A stretch of DNA of 64,000 nt from Pseudomonas chlororaphis (GTDB lineage Bacteria > Pseudomonadota > Gammaproteobacteria > Pseudomonadales > Pseudomonadaceae): assembly GCF_003731765.1 (NCBI RefSeq), contig NZ_MOAL01000004.1:930001-994000 (forward strand), written 5' to 3'. This document shows, piece after piece, positions 16,728 through 25,519 of the stretch. The notes beneath the pieces were generated by a model. The model was not told where the DNA came from. It saw only the letters and a program-made list of their open reading frames with translations, and made no database searches. How positions within the stretch are numbered: the first letter of the stretch is position 1; each line of letters opens with the position of its first letter. Made by a program: the position numbers and the translations under genes.

Positions 16728-19166
16728 TCAGAAGTCCCAGCGGGTGCTGAGCATGAAGTTGCGCGGTTCGCCGTAGGCCGCCGAGTTATAGAAACCGACG
16801 TTGGTGTAGTAGGACTTGTCGAAGATGTTGTTGACGTTGAGGGTCGCCGACAGGTTCTTGGTGATCTGGTAGCGGGTCATCAGGTCCACCAGCCAGTAGG
16901 CATCCTGGGAGATGTCTTCGTTGATCTTCAGCGGCGTGTTGTAGATCGAGTACCAGCCCACGCTCTGCCAGCGCAGGCCACCACCGACGGTCAGCTTGTC
17001 TAGGTCGCCCTTGAGCTTGTAGCTGGTGTAGAGGTTGACCTGATTCTCCGGTTCGAAAGTGGAGATCTTGTCGCCCTCGTCATCGCGCACGATCTTGTGG
17101 GTGTAGCCGGCCTGCACTTGCCAGCCGGGGCTCAGCTCGCCGGAAATCTCCAGCTCGTAGCCCTTGGTGACCGCCTTGGCGCCCTTGAAGGCGTAGTTGT
17201 CCGGCGTCGGGGTCTGGTTGTTGTAGGCATCGTCCGGCACCGAGCGGTTGGTCTCGTGCACTTCGAAGTAGGCCAGGCTGCTGTTCAGGCGGCCTTCGAA
17301 GAATTCGCCCTTGAGTCCCAGTTCATAGTTCTGGCCTTCGTCCGGGTTGAGCAGCTTGCTGTCCCGGTCCTTGTTCCAGCTTTCCTGGGGCATAAAGATA
17401 TCGGTGTAGCTGGCGTAGACCGAGAAGTGGTCGTCGAGGTCATAGACCGCGCCGATGTAAGGCACGAAGCGTCCGGTCTCCTTGTAAGACGGTGTCAGCC
17501 CGGTCAGGTGATAGTTGACGACACGCCCGCCGAGGAACAGGTTGAGGTCATCCATCAGGTTGAGGCGGGTGGTCATGTAGGCGCCGGTCTGGCGCACGGT
17601 ATCGTCGGTACGCTGGGCCGGCAGACCCCAGATGGGCCGCTCAATCTTGCCGCGCCAGTTGTAGAAGTCCACCACGTTGCCGTTGGCTCCGAGGAAGTCC
17701 GGGGACCAGTAGCCCTTGCCGGTCCAGCGCGAGTTGGCAATGGACCCCCCCAGCACCAGTTCATGCTCGCGGCCGAACAGGCTGAAGGGGCCGCTTAGAT
17801 ACAGGTCGGCGGAGTCGCTGACGGTGTCGCCGGTGTACTTCTGCGCGTTGACCTTGGCCGTGCCATCGGTCTGTGGCTCGTCGAACTGGATCGAGCCGAG
17901 TTCGGCGTGGTAGCTGTTGATCTTGTGGTCCAGTTGCAGCTTGGTGACCCAGCCATTCCCCAGGTCGTGCTCAAGCATGGCAAACGCGGTGCGGGTGTAT
18001 TGCTCCCAGCCGCTCCAGGTCGCGCCGTTGTTGTAGGAGCGCGACATGCTGTTGTGCCCACCGGTCGAGTTGATCAGCGGGAAGGTGCCGGACCAACTGG
18101 AGCCTTTGGGGATGTTGTCCTGGTAGTCGCCGCCCACGGTCAGCAGGGTGTCGGGGGACAGGTCGAACTCGAGGATGCCGTAATAGGTCGAGGTCTTGCG
18201 TGAGTAGTGGTCGATAAACGACTGCTTGTCCTGGTAGGCGGCGACCGCACGACCGCGGACATTGCCGGTTTCGGTCAGCGGCCCGCTGACATCCAGTTCG
18301 CTGCGGTAGTTGTCCCAGGAGCCCATGCCCAGGGAGGCATGGCCCTGGAACTCGGCGGTGGGCTTCTTGCGCACCAGGTTGATGGTGGCGCCCAGGGAGC
18401 CGGCGCCGGTGAGCAGGCCGGTGGCGCCCTTGAGCACCTCGACCCGGTCGTAGATCGCCATGTCGCTGAGGGTGTTGCCGGCCGAGTAGGCGACGTTGCG
18501 TACGGTGGAAGGAATGCCGTCGTACTGGAAGTTGTTGATCGAGAAGCCGCGAGCGTAGTAGTTGGTGCGGTCGGTGTCATAGGCCGAGACAGTAATGCCC
18601 GGGGTGTGGCGCATCACATCGTCGACATTGTTGAGGCCGAAATCCTCCATGTGCTGTTGGGTGATCACGGTGATCGACTGTGGGGTCTGCCGTGGGGTCA
18701 GCACCAGTCGGGTAGCGGTGGCGATGGTGCCGGGGGTGTAGGAGCCGCTGCCTTCGGTGACGGTGCCCAACTGGTTGCTGACGATCTGGGTGGCGCCCAG
18801 TTCCAGGGTCTGGCTGCTCTGGGGCAGGCGAGTCAGCAGCACTGCGTTGCTGCCGTTGCGTTCGAAGCCCAGGCCGGTGCCCGCCAGCAGTGTGCTTAGT
18901 GCCTGTTCCGCGCTCATGCGGCCGCTGACCCCCGCTGACTCAATCCCCTGGGCCATCGCCGAGGAATAGGCGATTTGCAACCCGCTCTGGGTGCTCAGTT
19001 GATCCAGGGCATTGGCCAGGGACTGGCGGGCGATGGAAAAACTGTGGGTGCTCGGCGTTTGATTGCCGGGGGCAGCGGCGGGCTCGACGGCCGCCACAGG
19101 GCTGCAGGCCAGGCAGATGGCCAGCGCCAGGATGCTGCGGGCAGGGGTGAGTGTTGTCAGGTGCAT
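16728..19166 (-). CDS. TonB-dependent siderophore receptor with signalling (STN) domain
   Basis: This 812-residue outer-membrane receptor has a signal peptide (about 1-26), a secretin/TonB N-terminal (STN) signalling domain (about 40-110, LANALDQLSTQSGLQIAYSSAM), a plug (about 150-260, containing TPQSITVITQQHMEDFGL and IYDRVEVLKGATGLLTGAGSLGATINLVRK) and a beta barrel ending RWDF with a terminal Phe. It resembles FpvA/FoxA-class siderophore receptors. The STN domain should talk to the FecR-like protein encoded upstream, which controls the FecI-like sigma factor. The ligand is unknown. The ATG at 19166 starts a good signal peptide; the longer frame is rejected. Confidence 0.92.
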   Translation of the reverse strand: MHLTTLTPARSILALAICLACSPVAAVEPAAAPGNQTPSTHSFSIARQSLANALDQLSTQSGLQIAYSSAMAQGIESAGVSGRMSAEQALSTLLAGTGLGFERNGSNAVLLTRLPQSSQTLELGATQIVSNQLGTVTEGSGSYTPGTIATATRLVLTPRQTPQSITVITQQHMEDFGLNNVDDVMRHTPGITVSAYDTDRTNYYARGFSINNFQYDGIPSTVRNVAYSAGNTLSDMAIYDRVEVLKGATGLLTGAGSLGATINLVRKKPTAEFQGHASLGMGSWDNYRSELDVSGPLTETGNVRGRAVAAYQDKQSFIDHYSRKTSTYYGILEFDLSPDTLLTVGGDYQDNIPKGSSWSGTFPLINSTGGHNSMSRSYNNGATWSGWEQYTRTAFAMLEHDLGNGWVTKLQLDHKINSYHAELGSIQFDEPQTDGTAKVNAQKYTGDTVSDSADLYLSGPFSLFGREHELVLGGSIANSRWTGKGYWSPDFLGANGNVVDFYNWRGKIERPIWGLPAQRTDDTVRQTGAYMTTRLNLMDDLNLFLGGRVVNYHLTGLTPSYKETGRFVPYIGAVYDLDDHFSVYASYTDIFMPQESWNKDRDSKLLNPDEGQNYELGLKGEFFEGRLNSSLAYFEVHETNRSVPDDAYNNQTPTPDNYAFKGAKAVTKGYELEISGELSPGWQVQAGYTHKIVRDDEGDKISTFEPENQVNLYTSYKLKGDLDKLTVGGGLRWQSVGWYSIYNTPLKINEDISQDAYWLVDLMTRYQITKNLSATLNVNNIFDKSYYTNVGFYNSAAYGEPRNFMLSTRWDF

Positions 19167-19269
19167 GGAAGTCCCGTACGGAATAGGAATGATTTGCAAC
19201 AGCAAACACCCTGACGGGTTGACCTCAGGAAAGCCGTAAAACTTTTTTCAGCTTCCCTCGGTCGGGTGT

Positions 19270-20238
19270 TCAGCGCAGGACCAGGACGCCTCCCGGCAGA
19301 CGGGTGAGCTCGGTGTTGGTGACTTTGCTCAGCGCCTGGACGATGGCGTGGGGGTCGTCGAGCCGGTAGTTGCCGCTGACGTTCTGCTGCGCTGCGCTGG
19401 CGTTGAACAGCAGGATCGGCGCCCGGTAGTAACGACGCAATTCTCCCAGCACTTGGGCCAGGGGCGCGTCCTGGAAGGACAGGCGGCCGTCGATCCAGGC
19501 CATCTGCCGCTCACTGCCTTCAAGGTTCAAGGGTTGCAGGTGATGATCGCGCAGTTGCTGCCAGTTGCCGGCTTGCAGCAGGCTCTGCTCGCCATTGTCG
19601 TCGGCCAGCCGCACCCGGCCTTCACGCACGGCCACGGTCAGGCCATCGGCGTGGCGGCTGACACTGAACTGGGTGCCGACCACGGTCACCGTGGCACTGC
19701 CGGCCTCGATGGTCAGCGGCCGGGACTGATCGTGGAAGGCCTCGACATAGAGTTCGCCCCGCAGCAGGCGGATACGTCGGTGATTGGCACTGAAGTCGCT
19801 GCTGATGGCGCTGTGGCTGCCCAGGACAACATGGGAGCCGTCGGCCAGATCGAAGCGCTCGACCTGGCCGATGGCGCTCAGGTGATCGGCTTGCAGGCGC
19901 ATGGGTAGGTCGCCGATCCAGCCGGCGCCGAGCATCACCAGCAAGGCGGCCGCCGCGGCCAGCCAACGCTGGGGGCGACGTTGCCTGCGTGCCGGGGCAG
20001 AGGCGGCCGGCAGCTCCAGGTCCAGCGCCAGATGTTCCAGCGCCTGCTCGAAGGCGCTGGCGTTCCACAGGTTCTCCAGGGCACGGAAGGCCTCGGCATG
20101 CTGTGGATCGGCGCTGCGCCACTGTTCGAAGCGCTGGCGCAGCAGCACGTTGTGGGTCATGGCCTCACGCTGGGTGAACCAGTCGCTCGCCTGCTCGCGC
20201 GCGGCGTCACCGGGAAGGGCTGTGAGGTGTTCAGTCAT
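19270..20238 (-). CDS. FecR-like sigma factor regulator
   Basis: This is a 322-residue anti-sigma/sigma regulator. It has a cytosolic DUF4880-like N-terminus (about 10-60, ASDWFTQREAM and RFEQWRSADPQHAEAFRALENLW), one membrane span (about 92-108) and a periplasmic FecR domain (VERFDLADGSHVVLGSHSAI, then RRIRLLRGELYVEA) with a C-terminal STN-like region that contacts the receptor. Its start overlaps the fecI-like stop (ATGA-type overlap at 20231-20238), indicating coupling. It relays occupancy of the receptor downstream of it to the sigma factor. Confidence 0.93.
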   Translation of the reverse strand: MTEHLTALPGDAAREQASDWFTQREAMTHNVLLRQRFEQWRSADPQHAEAFRALENLWNASAFEQALEHLALDLELPAASAPARRQRRPQRWLAAAAALLVMLGAGWIGDLPMRLQADHLSAIGQVERFDLADGSHVVLGSHSAISSDFSANHRRIRLLRGELYVEAFHDQSRPLTIEAGSATVTVVGTQFSVSRHADGLTVAVREGRVRLADDNGEQSLLQAGNWQQLRDHHLQPLNLEGSERQMAWIDGRLSFQDAPLAQVLGELRRYYRAPILLFNASAAQQNVSGNYRLDDPHAIVQALSKVTNTELTRLPGGVLVLR

Positions 20239-20764
20239 CAGGGTTCTGCCGGTCAGTGGCTTTGATGCAGGCATTGAGTGCTTGGCGCAGGTCTTTTTCC
20301 ACCGTGCTCAGGGAAACCTGCAAGCGCTGGGCAATCTCGCTTTGCGAAAGATCGTGCAGTTTATGCAAAACCAGGATTTGTTGCTGGCGTTTGGGCAGGG
20401 TGGCCAGGACCTGCTGCAGCAAGTGCAGTTGCTGTTGGCCCTGGGCATGGCTTTCCGGGCCGGGCGCGCCGGTGGGCACCTCGCTGAGCTGGCTGCTGTC
20501 GGCGGGTTGGAACTCGAAACGCCTTTTGCTGCGCTGGCTGCGCAAGTGGTCGAAGGCCAGGTACTGGGCGGTCTGGTAGAGGAACGGCTGCAAGTGCTCG
20601 ATGGGGCGGGCCTTCAGCGCCTGGGCCACACGCAAGTAGGTTTCCTGGGCCAGATCCTCCGCCAGGTTGGCGCAACCGACCACCCGCGACAGCATGCGGA
20701 TCAGCCCCCCGCGCTGCGCAATGAACAGCGCGCTGAGTTGTTGTTGGTTGTCTCCGGTTTCCAT
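20231..20764 (-). CDS. FecI-like ECF sigma factor
   Basis: This 177-residue protein has the two ECF sigma domains: region 2 (about 10-75, EDLAQETYLRVAQAL and FLYQTAQYLAFDHLRSQ) and region 4 (about 115-165, LPKRQQQILVLHKLHDLSQSEIAQRLQVSLSTVEKDLRQAL). It should direct transcription of the TonB receptor gene when the FecR-like partner signals. A good Fur box lies 50 bp upstream of the start, so the gene is expected to be iron-repressed. It is first in the order sigma, FecR, receptor, all leftward. Confidence 0.93.
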   Translation of the reverse strand: METGDNQQQLSALFIAQRGGLIRMLSRVVGCANLAEDLAQETYLRVAQALKARPIEHLQPFLYQTAQYLAFDHLRSQRSKRRFEFQPADSSQLSEVPTGAPGPESHAQGQQQLHLLQQVLATLPKRQQQILVLHKLHDLSQSEIAQRLQVSLSTVEKDLRQALNACIKATDRQNPDD

Positions 20765-21076
20765 CGCCTACTGTCCCCACTCGCTGATATGGCCCAGCGT
20801 GAATGGGTGGATATTCTAATGAGAATCCTTATCATTACTAGTTTTTTCAGACCTGCTGCATGGGCTGCAGGGCCGGTTCGCTGCCAGGCGTCCGGTCCGA
20901 GAGTCGCGGGCCGTTTCAGTCCGGCAACTCCATGGCGTTGCTATTCCCCTGGCGCCGATGTCGGGGGCCTCCAAGTGACGGGGCCAGCATTGCCGAGGAT
21001 TGATGAACGCTTTATAAAACGCCAGCGACTGAGCGTCGTTATTGTTACTGGAACCCGACCCGCAAGGAGCGACACA
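20765..21076. other. Intergenic region holding the Fur-controlled promoter
   Basis: This 312-bp gap lies between the leftward sigma gene and the rightward lipoprotein gene. It holds a Fur box at 20815-20833 and, further right, an AT-rich CTTTATAAAA around 21010, which may serve the lipoprotein. I see no coding sequence in it that looks real. Confidence 0.5.
20815..20833. promoter_or_regulatory. Fur box
   Basis: TCTAATGAGAATCCTTATC matches 15 of 19 positions of the classical GATAATGATAATCATTATC Fur consensus by eye. It lies 50 bp upstream of the FecI-like gene and would place the whole sigma/FecR/receptor cassette under iron repression. Confidence 0.8.
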
Positions 21077-21652
21077 TTGAGTCAACTGCCTCTGCCTTCC
21101 CACGTCCATGCCCACACCTTCTCCCATTCCCTGTCGCTGCGCCTGTGGGGCGTGGCCGGCCTGCTGGTCTCCCTTGCCGGCTGCGGAGCGCTGACTGATG
21201 TGCGGTCTTTTTCCACCCCTTATTCGACGCCTCCGGGTGGCGAAACCGTGCGCGTGCGGGTGATCAGTGACGGCATGGTGCGGGGCGTGCCTCGGTCCGA
21301 CTGTGTCGATTTTCGCTTGCCGGGTGCCGGGGTCATGGTGGTGGCCCGTGACGGCTACGCCAACCGCAACGGCGAGAGCCTGGGCATGCCGGCCCCCGTC
21401 CAACCCACGGTGCCGGGCACCCGCAGCGAGCTGTTGGTCCCGGCGGGCCAACCCATCGCGTTTCACTACCTTGGCGCCCAGTGCTACAACCTGTTCAGCT
21501 TCGTGCCCAAGGCTGGCATGGACTACCAGGTGGAAGCCTCGGGGCTGTACAAATGCGGGGTGATGCTCAAGCAGGCGCCCGTGGGTTCGGCAACGTTTTC
21601 CAGCGCGCCGTTGAACGACAGCAAACTCTGCCGGGTGACGGATAACCTGTAA
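21077..21652 (+). CDS. Hypothetical lipoprotein
   Basis: The protein is 191 residues from a TTG at 21077, chosen because AAGGAG (21064-21069) is correctly spaced and no in-frame ATG exists before the lipobox. The N-terminus is long for a signal peptide, but the hydrophobic stretch LWGVAGLLVSLAGC ends in a lipobox (LAGC) with Cys near residue 36. The mature part (VRSFSTPYSTPPGGETVRVRVIS, then DCVDFRLPGAGVMV and PAGQPIAFHYLGAQCYN) resembles small Pseudomonas lipoproteins of unknown role. Four later cysteines could form disulphides. Confidence 0.75.
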   Translation: MSQLPLPSHVHAHTFSHSLSLRLWGVAGLLVSLAGCGALTDVRSFSTPYSTPPGGETVRVRVISDGMVRGVPRSDCVDFRLPGAGVMVVARDGYANRNGESLGMPAPVQPTVPGTRSELLVPAGQPIAFHYLGAQCYNLFSFVPKAGMDYQVEASGLYKCGVMLKQAPVGSATFSSAPLNDSKLCRVTDNL

Positions 21653-21671
21653 CGCATCGGGGCCACCGGCC

Positions 21672-22565
21672 TTATGGCGCCGCGAACCACAGCATCGCCG
21701 CATCGATAAACCGCCGGACCTTGGCGGTTTTTTGTCGATGGGCGCTGTACAGCAGGTGCATCGGCCGGCTGGGCGTCTCGAAAGCGTCCAGCAGCCTGAC
21801 CAGTTCGCCCCGGCGCAACGCCGGTTCGAGGAAGTCCGCCGGGCCCAGGACGATGCCGAAACCATCCACCGCTGCCGACAGCAGCGCCTTGCTCTCGTTG
21901 ACCTGCAAACGACTGCGGACCGGCACTTCATGCACATCGGCGCCCTGGCAGAACTGCCATTGACGGTCGGCCGGGCGCGACCAGTAGGCATAGCCCAGGC
22001 ACTCGTGCTGTTGCAGGTCGGCGGGGTTCAGCGGCGTGCCATGTTCTGCCAGGTAGCGGGGCGCTGCGCACACGATCAAGCGATAGGGCGCCAGGGGCCT
22101 GGCGGTCAAACTGGTGCTGCCCAGCGGGCCGATGCGAAACGCCGCTTCGTAGCCTTCCTCCACCAGATCAACCGCGCGATCGGTCAGATGCAGGTCGATT
22201 TCCACCTCTGGAAATTGCCGCAGGAAATCGGTCACGAAGGGCATCAGGCTGTAAGAGCCGAAAGTCACCGGGGCACTGACTTTGAGTGTGCCGCGGGGCG
22301 TGTCGGTCATGATTTGAGCCAGCGAGTCAGCAGCCTGAGCCTCACTGACAATGTGCTTGCAGCGCTCGTAATAGGCGCTGCCCAATTCGGTCAGGCTTTG
22401 CCGGCGCGTGGTGCGGTTGAGCAGCCGAGCGCCCAGCCGATGCTCCAGGGCGGCCACATGTTTGGCGACCATTTGCGGCGACATGCCCAGGCGCTGGGCG
22501 GCGCCGGCGTACGAGCCGGCTTCGGCGGCCATGACAAAGGCGCCCATGCTGGTGAGCCGATCCAT
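21672..22565 (-). CDS. LysR-family transcriptional regulator
   Basis: This is a 297-residue LysR protein of the group with start MDRLTSMGAFVMAAEAGSYAGAAQRLGMS, helix-turn-helix at about 18-37, and a C-terminal effector domain. It diverges from the reductase-like gene at 22665 across 99 bp, the usual arrangement for a LysR regulator and its target. Effector unknown. Confidence 0.9.
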   Translation of the reverse strand: MDRLTSMGAFVMAAEAGSYAGAAQRLGMSPQMVAKHVAALEHRLGARLLNRTTRRQSLTELGSAYYERCKHIVSEAQAADSLAQIMTDTPRGTLKVSAPVTFGSYSLMPFVTDFLRQFPEVEIDLHLTDRAVDLVEEGYEAAFRIGPLGSTSLTARPLAPYRLIVCAAPRYLAEHGTPLNPADLQQHECLGYAYWSRPADRQWQFCQGADVHEVPVRSRLQVNESKALLSAAVDGFGIVLGPADFLEPALRRGELVRLLDAFETPSRPMHLLYSAHRQKTAKVRRFIDAAMLWFAAP

Positions 22566-22664
22566 TCAATACTCCTGGTAATGAGACTAAGTACCAGACG
22601 GCAATTTATCTCCAGCTGGTTGCTAATCATCATAGGCCCCTGCAAACCAATCATGGAGAACATC

Positions 22665-23327
22665 ATGCGGATCGGAATCATCGGCGCAGGTTTTATCGGG
22701 CGCGCTGTGGCGCAGTTGGCCATCGCTGCAGGGCACTCAGTCATGCTCAGCAACTCCCGTGGTCCCCAGACCATGAGCAGCGTGTTGAGCGGTATTGCCG
22801 GCAGCCAGATCGGCACGGTCGAGGCGGCGGCAGGGTTCGGCGACGTGGTGCTGGTGGCCATCCCGCTGGAGCATTATGCAAGCCTGCCCGCCCAGTGGTT
22901 GGCCGGGAAAATCGTGCTGGATGCCAACAATTACTACCCCGAGCGCGACGGCCACATCGGCGCCCTGGACCGCTTTGAAACCACCACCAGCCGCCTGCTC
23001 GCCGAGCACCTGGCGGGCGCCACGGTGGTCAAGGTATTCAACGCCATCCTGGCGGGTGACCTGCTTGAGCACGGGCGGCCGAGTGGCGCTGCCGACCGCC
23101 GGGCTCTGCCCATTGCGGCGGACGATGCCGAGGCAAAAGTGCGGGTCGTGCAACTGCTGGACGAGCTGGGTTTTGATGCGGTGGACGGGGGTGGGCTGGA
23201 TGACAGTTGGCGCTTCGAACGCGCCAAGCCGGCGTACTGCAAACCCTTGGACAAACAGGGGCTGCAGGCGGCCCTGGCTGTGGCTGAGCGGCGGGTCGAG
23301 GTGCCCGAGGGGGCGTGGCGTCATTAA
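22665..23327 (+). CDS. NADPH-dependent F420 reductase-like oxidoreductase
   Basis: This 220-residue protein has an N-terminal Rossmann motif (GIIGAGFIGRAVAQLAIAAGH, residues 4-24) and the NADP-oxidoreductase, coenzyme-F420-dependent-like domain: VVLVAIPLEHY, then IVLDANNYYPERDG and VVKVFNAILAGDL. Such proteins in non-methanogens probably use NADPH with an unknown partner. GGAGA at 22655-22659 supports ATG 22665. The divergent LysR gene is its probable regulator. Confidence 0.85.
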   Translation: MRIGIIGAGFIGRAVAQLAIAAGHSVMLSNSRGPQTMSSVLSGIAGSQIGTVEAAAGFGDVVLVAIPLEHYASLPAQWLAGKIVLDANNYYPERDGHIGALDRFETTTSRLLAEHLAGATVVKVFNAILAGDLLEHGRPSGAADRRALPIAADDAEAKVRVVQLLDELGFDAVDGGGLDDSWRFERAKPAYCKPLDKQGLQAALAVAERRVEVPEGAWRH

Positions 23328-23430
23328 CCGGGCGGGGCCGGTGCCAGATGCCAGGGTCAATGATGGGTGATCACTGGTCCCAGTGCTCTGAGGGGAGCGT
23401 GTTCGACGCCTCCTTCAGAGCCCGCGCCGG

Positions 23431-23922
23431 TCATTCCGGGAGGCAGGGCACTTCAAGCCCGACTTTCAAACGGTCCAGGGCCACCATGGTCTTGAACCAT
23501 TTGACATTGGCGTTCTCGGCAAACAGGCGCCGCGCCAGCGCCTGGTATTCCTGCATGGTGGCGACATTCACGATCAGCACGAAGTCGGCTTCGCCGGTGA
23601 CGTAGTAGCACTGCTGGACCTCGGGCACGGCGAAGTGTTTTTTCATCGCTTCCATGGCGTCGATGCTGGTGCGCTCGGTCATGACCTCCACCACGATGGT
23701 GATGGGCTTGCCCACTTGAGTCGGGTCGACGATCGCCACGTTGCCGGTGATGACCCCACATTCCTCCATGCGCTTGAGACGACGCTGGACCGACGCCGAA
23801 GACAGGTTCACCTGATCGGCCAGTGCGCGCAGGGGCGTGGTGTTGTCCTGCTGGACGATTTGCAGAATGGCCCGATCAAATCCATCCAGGGCATAAGGGG
23901 TATTGGCAGAAGGTTTTGGCAT
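23431..23922 (-). CDS. Lrp/AsnC-family transcriptional regulator
   Basis: This is a 163-residue Lrp/AsnC protein: an N-terminal helix-turn-helix (about 11-70, LDGFDRAILQIVQQDNTTPLRALADQVNLSSASVQRRLKRME) and a C-terminal RAM/ligand domain (FAVPEVQQCYYVTGEADFVLIV). GAGG before the ATG at 23922 supports this start rather than 23958. It diverges from the lactate-permease-like gene over about 130 bp and is its likely regulator, presumably sensing an amino acid or 2-oxo acid. Confidence 0.92.
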   Translation of the reverse strand: MPKPSANTPYALDGFDRAILQIVQQDNTTPLRALADQVNLSSASVQRRLKRMEECGVITGNVAIVDPTQVGKPITIVVEVMTERTSIDAMEAMKKHFAVPEVQQCYYVTGEADFVLIVNVATMQEYQALARRLFAENANVKWFKTMVALDRLKVGLEVPCLPE

Positions 23923-24052
23923 ACAGCCTCGGTGAGATTTTTTCCCGAAAACTAGCATGAATCAGCGAAAAATTATCCAGGGTAAAGAAATATTATCTCG
24001 CCCGTTCTCGCTTTCCAGGAGACCCCGCGTTCACCCACAGGATAATTTTTGC

Positions 24053-25504
24053 ATGTTGATATGGCTGCATCTCTCCCCCGTCATGCTGGTGATGGTCACG
24101 CTCATGGTGCTGCGCCGTCCGCCGGTACAGGCGGCGATTGCCGGGACAGCGCTGGTCGCTGTGCTGTGGTTGGTTGGCGCGGCCGATGCCTGGCAGGCCG
24201 ACACCTTGATCGCGGCCGGCCGGGACACCGCCGTGCTGTTTCTGAGCACCGCGTTTGTCATCGTGCCGGGCATGGCGTTCGTGATTTTGATCGAGCGTCT
24301 GGGCGTCAATCAGGTGCTTAGCCAGTGGGTCAAAGCCCAGGGACTGGACCGCACCCAGCAGGTGGTTTTTATCGTCCTCGGCTTGGCCCCGTTGCTGGAG
24401 GCGATGACCGGTTTTGGCGTGTCGCTGATCGCCACGGTGCCATTGCTGCTGAGTCTGTTCGAGCGCCGTGCGGCCTTGCGCATGGCGCTCACCGGCATGG
24501 CGATCATGCCGTGGGGCACCCTGGGGCTGGCCACGGTGATCGGCGCTTCCCTGGCCCATCTGGATGCCGCTGTGTTGGCGTCCACTTCGGCACTGACCAG
24601 CGCCCTTGTGTTCCTTGCCATGGGTACGGTGGCGCTGTACCTGGCCGGTGTGCGAGAGCTGCGGGCCTGGGTGGCGCTGGTGGGGTTCTGGCTGCTGTTT
24701 GTCAGCGTGCTGTATGGCGCGAGCCGCGGTTTGGGGCCCGAGGTGGCAGGTGTTGGCGCCGGCCTGGTGGTGGCCTTGTCGGTGTGGCTGTGGGCCTTGT
24801 GGCGTGGGCGTCGCAACGCTGGCGACCGCCCGGGTGCGGGCTGGCCGCGCCAAGCCTGGCCGTATCTGGCGCTGATCGCCTGCATCCTCGGCCTGAAGCT
24901 GCTGAGTGCCGCCACCCATTGGCAGGATGCTTGGTGGGTGCAAGGGGCACAGGTGGTCTGGAAGCCGTTGGCGTCTCCTGGCGTGGCGCTGATGCTGGTG
25001 TTGTTCGTCCTGTTGTTCTGCCAACGGCGTTCGCCCGGCCAGCCGGCAGGCGACAGCGGTTTGTTGCGTGGGCTGGCAGTACGCATCAAGCGTCCGCTGC
25101 TGACGATTTTCTTTTTTCTCGCCATGTCGCAAATGATGGTCAAGGCGGGATTTCTCGCGGGGTTGGTGCAGATGCTCACGGGCCTGGCGCCCTCGGCGGT
25201 GATGCCGCTGATCGCCGGGTTCGGTGCGCTGTCCGGCTACATGACCGGCTCCAATGTGGGCGGCAACGCGATCTTTATGCCCGCCATCGCGCTGCTGCCC
25301 GAAGGGTCGCGGCTATTGCTGGCTGCGGTGCAGAACAGTGCGGCCGGCCATGCGGCGCTGGGTTCGTTGTCGATCGTGATGCTGGTGCTGGGCCTGGCCA
25401 AGACCACGGCACAGGAAGAGGGCGAACTGGTGCGCTTCGGTTTTGGCCTGGTCTGCCTCAATACCCTGATGGTCGCGTTGGCGGCCCTGATATGGCTGCC
25501 TTGA
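24053..25504 (+). CDS. L-lactate permease family transporter (LldP-like)
   Basis: This is a 483-residue protein with about 12 hydrophobic segments and LctP-family blocks: GLAPLLEAMTGFGVSLIATVPLLLSL and GFGALSGYMTGSNVGGNAIFMP. Lactate permeases are proton symporters for lactate or glycolate. The length is shorter than E. coli LldP (about 550), so the substrate may be another short-chain hydroxy or oxo acid. The in-frame extension to 23957 overlaps the regulator promoter; ATG 24053 with AGGA upstream is preferred. It is divergent from the Lrp-type gene. Confidence 0.85.
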   Translation: MLIWLHLSPVMLVMVTLMVLRRPPVQAAIAGTALVAVLWLVGAADAWQADTLIAAGRDTAVLFLSTAFVIVPGMAFVILIERLGVNQVLSQWVKAQGLDRTQQVVFIVLGLAPLLEAMTGFGVSLIATVPLLLSLFERRAALRMALTGMAIMPWGTLGLATVIGASLAHLDAAVLASTSALTSALVFLAMGTVALYLAGVRELRAWVALVGFWLLFVSVLYGASRGLGPEVAGVGAGLVVALSVWLWALWRGRRNAGDRPGAGWPRQAWPYLALIACILGLKLLSAATHWQDAWWVQGAQVVWKPLASPGVALMLVLFVLLFCQRRSPGQPAGDSGLLRGLAVRIKRPLLTIFFFLAMSQMMVKAGFLAGLVQMLTGLAPSAVMPLIAGFGALSGYMTGSNVGGNAIFMPAIALLPEGSRLLLAAVQNSAAGHAALGSLSIVMLVLGLAKTTAQEEGELVRFGFGLVCLNTLMVALAALIWLP

Positions 25505-25519
25505 TGCTTGGTTTGGGGG

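Noticed and set aside
18207..18899. Rightward frame of 230 codons inside the TonB receptor gene
   Set aside because: Antisense shadow of a receptor with all signature motifs.
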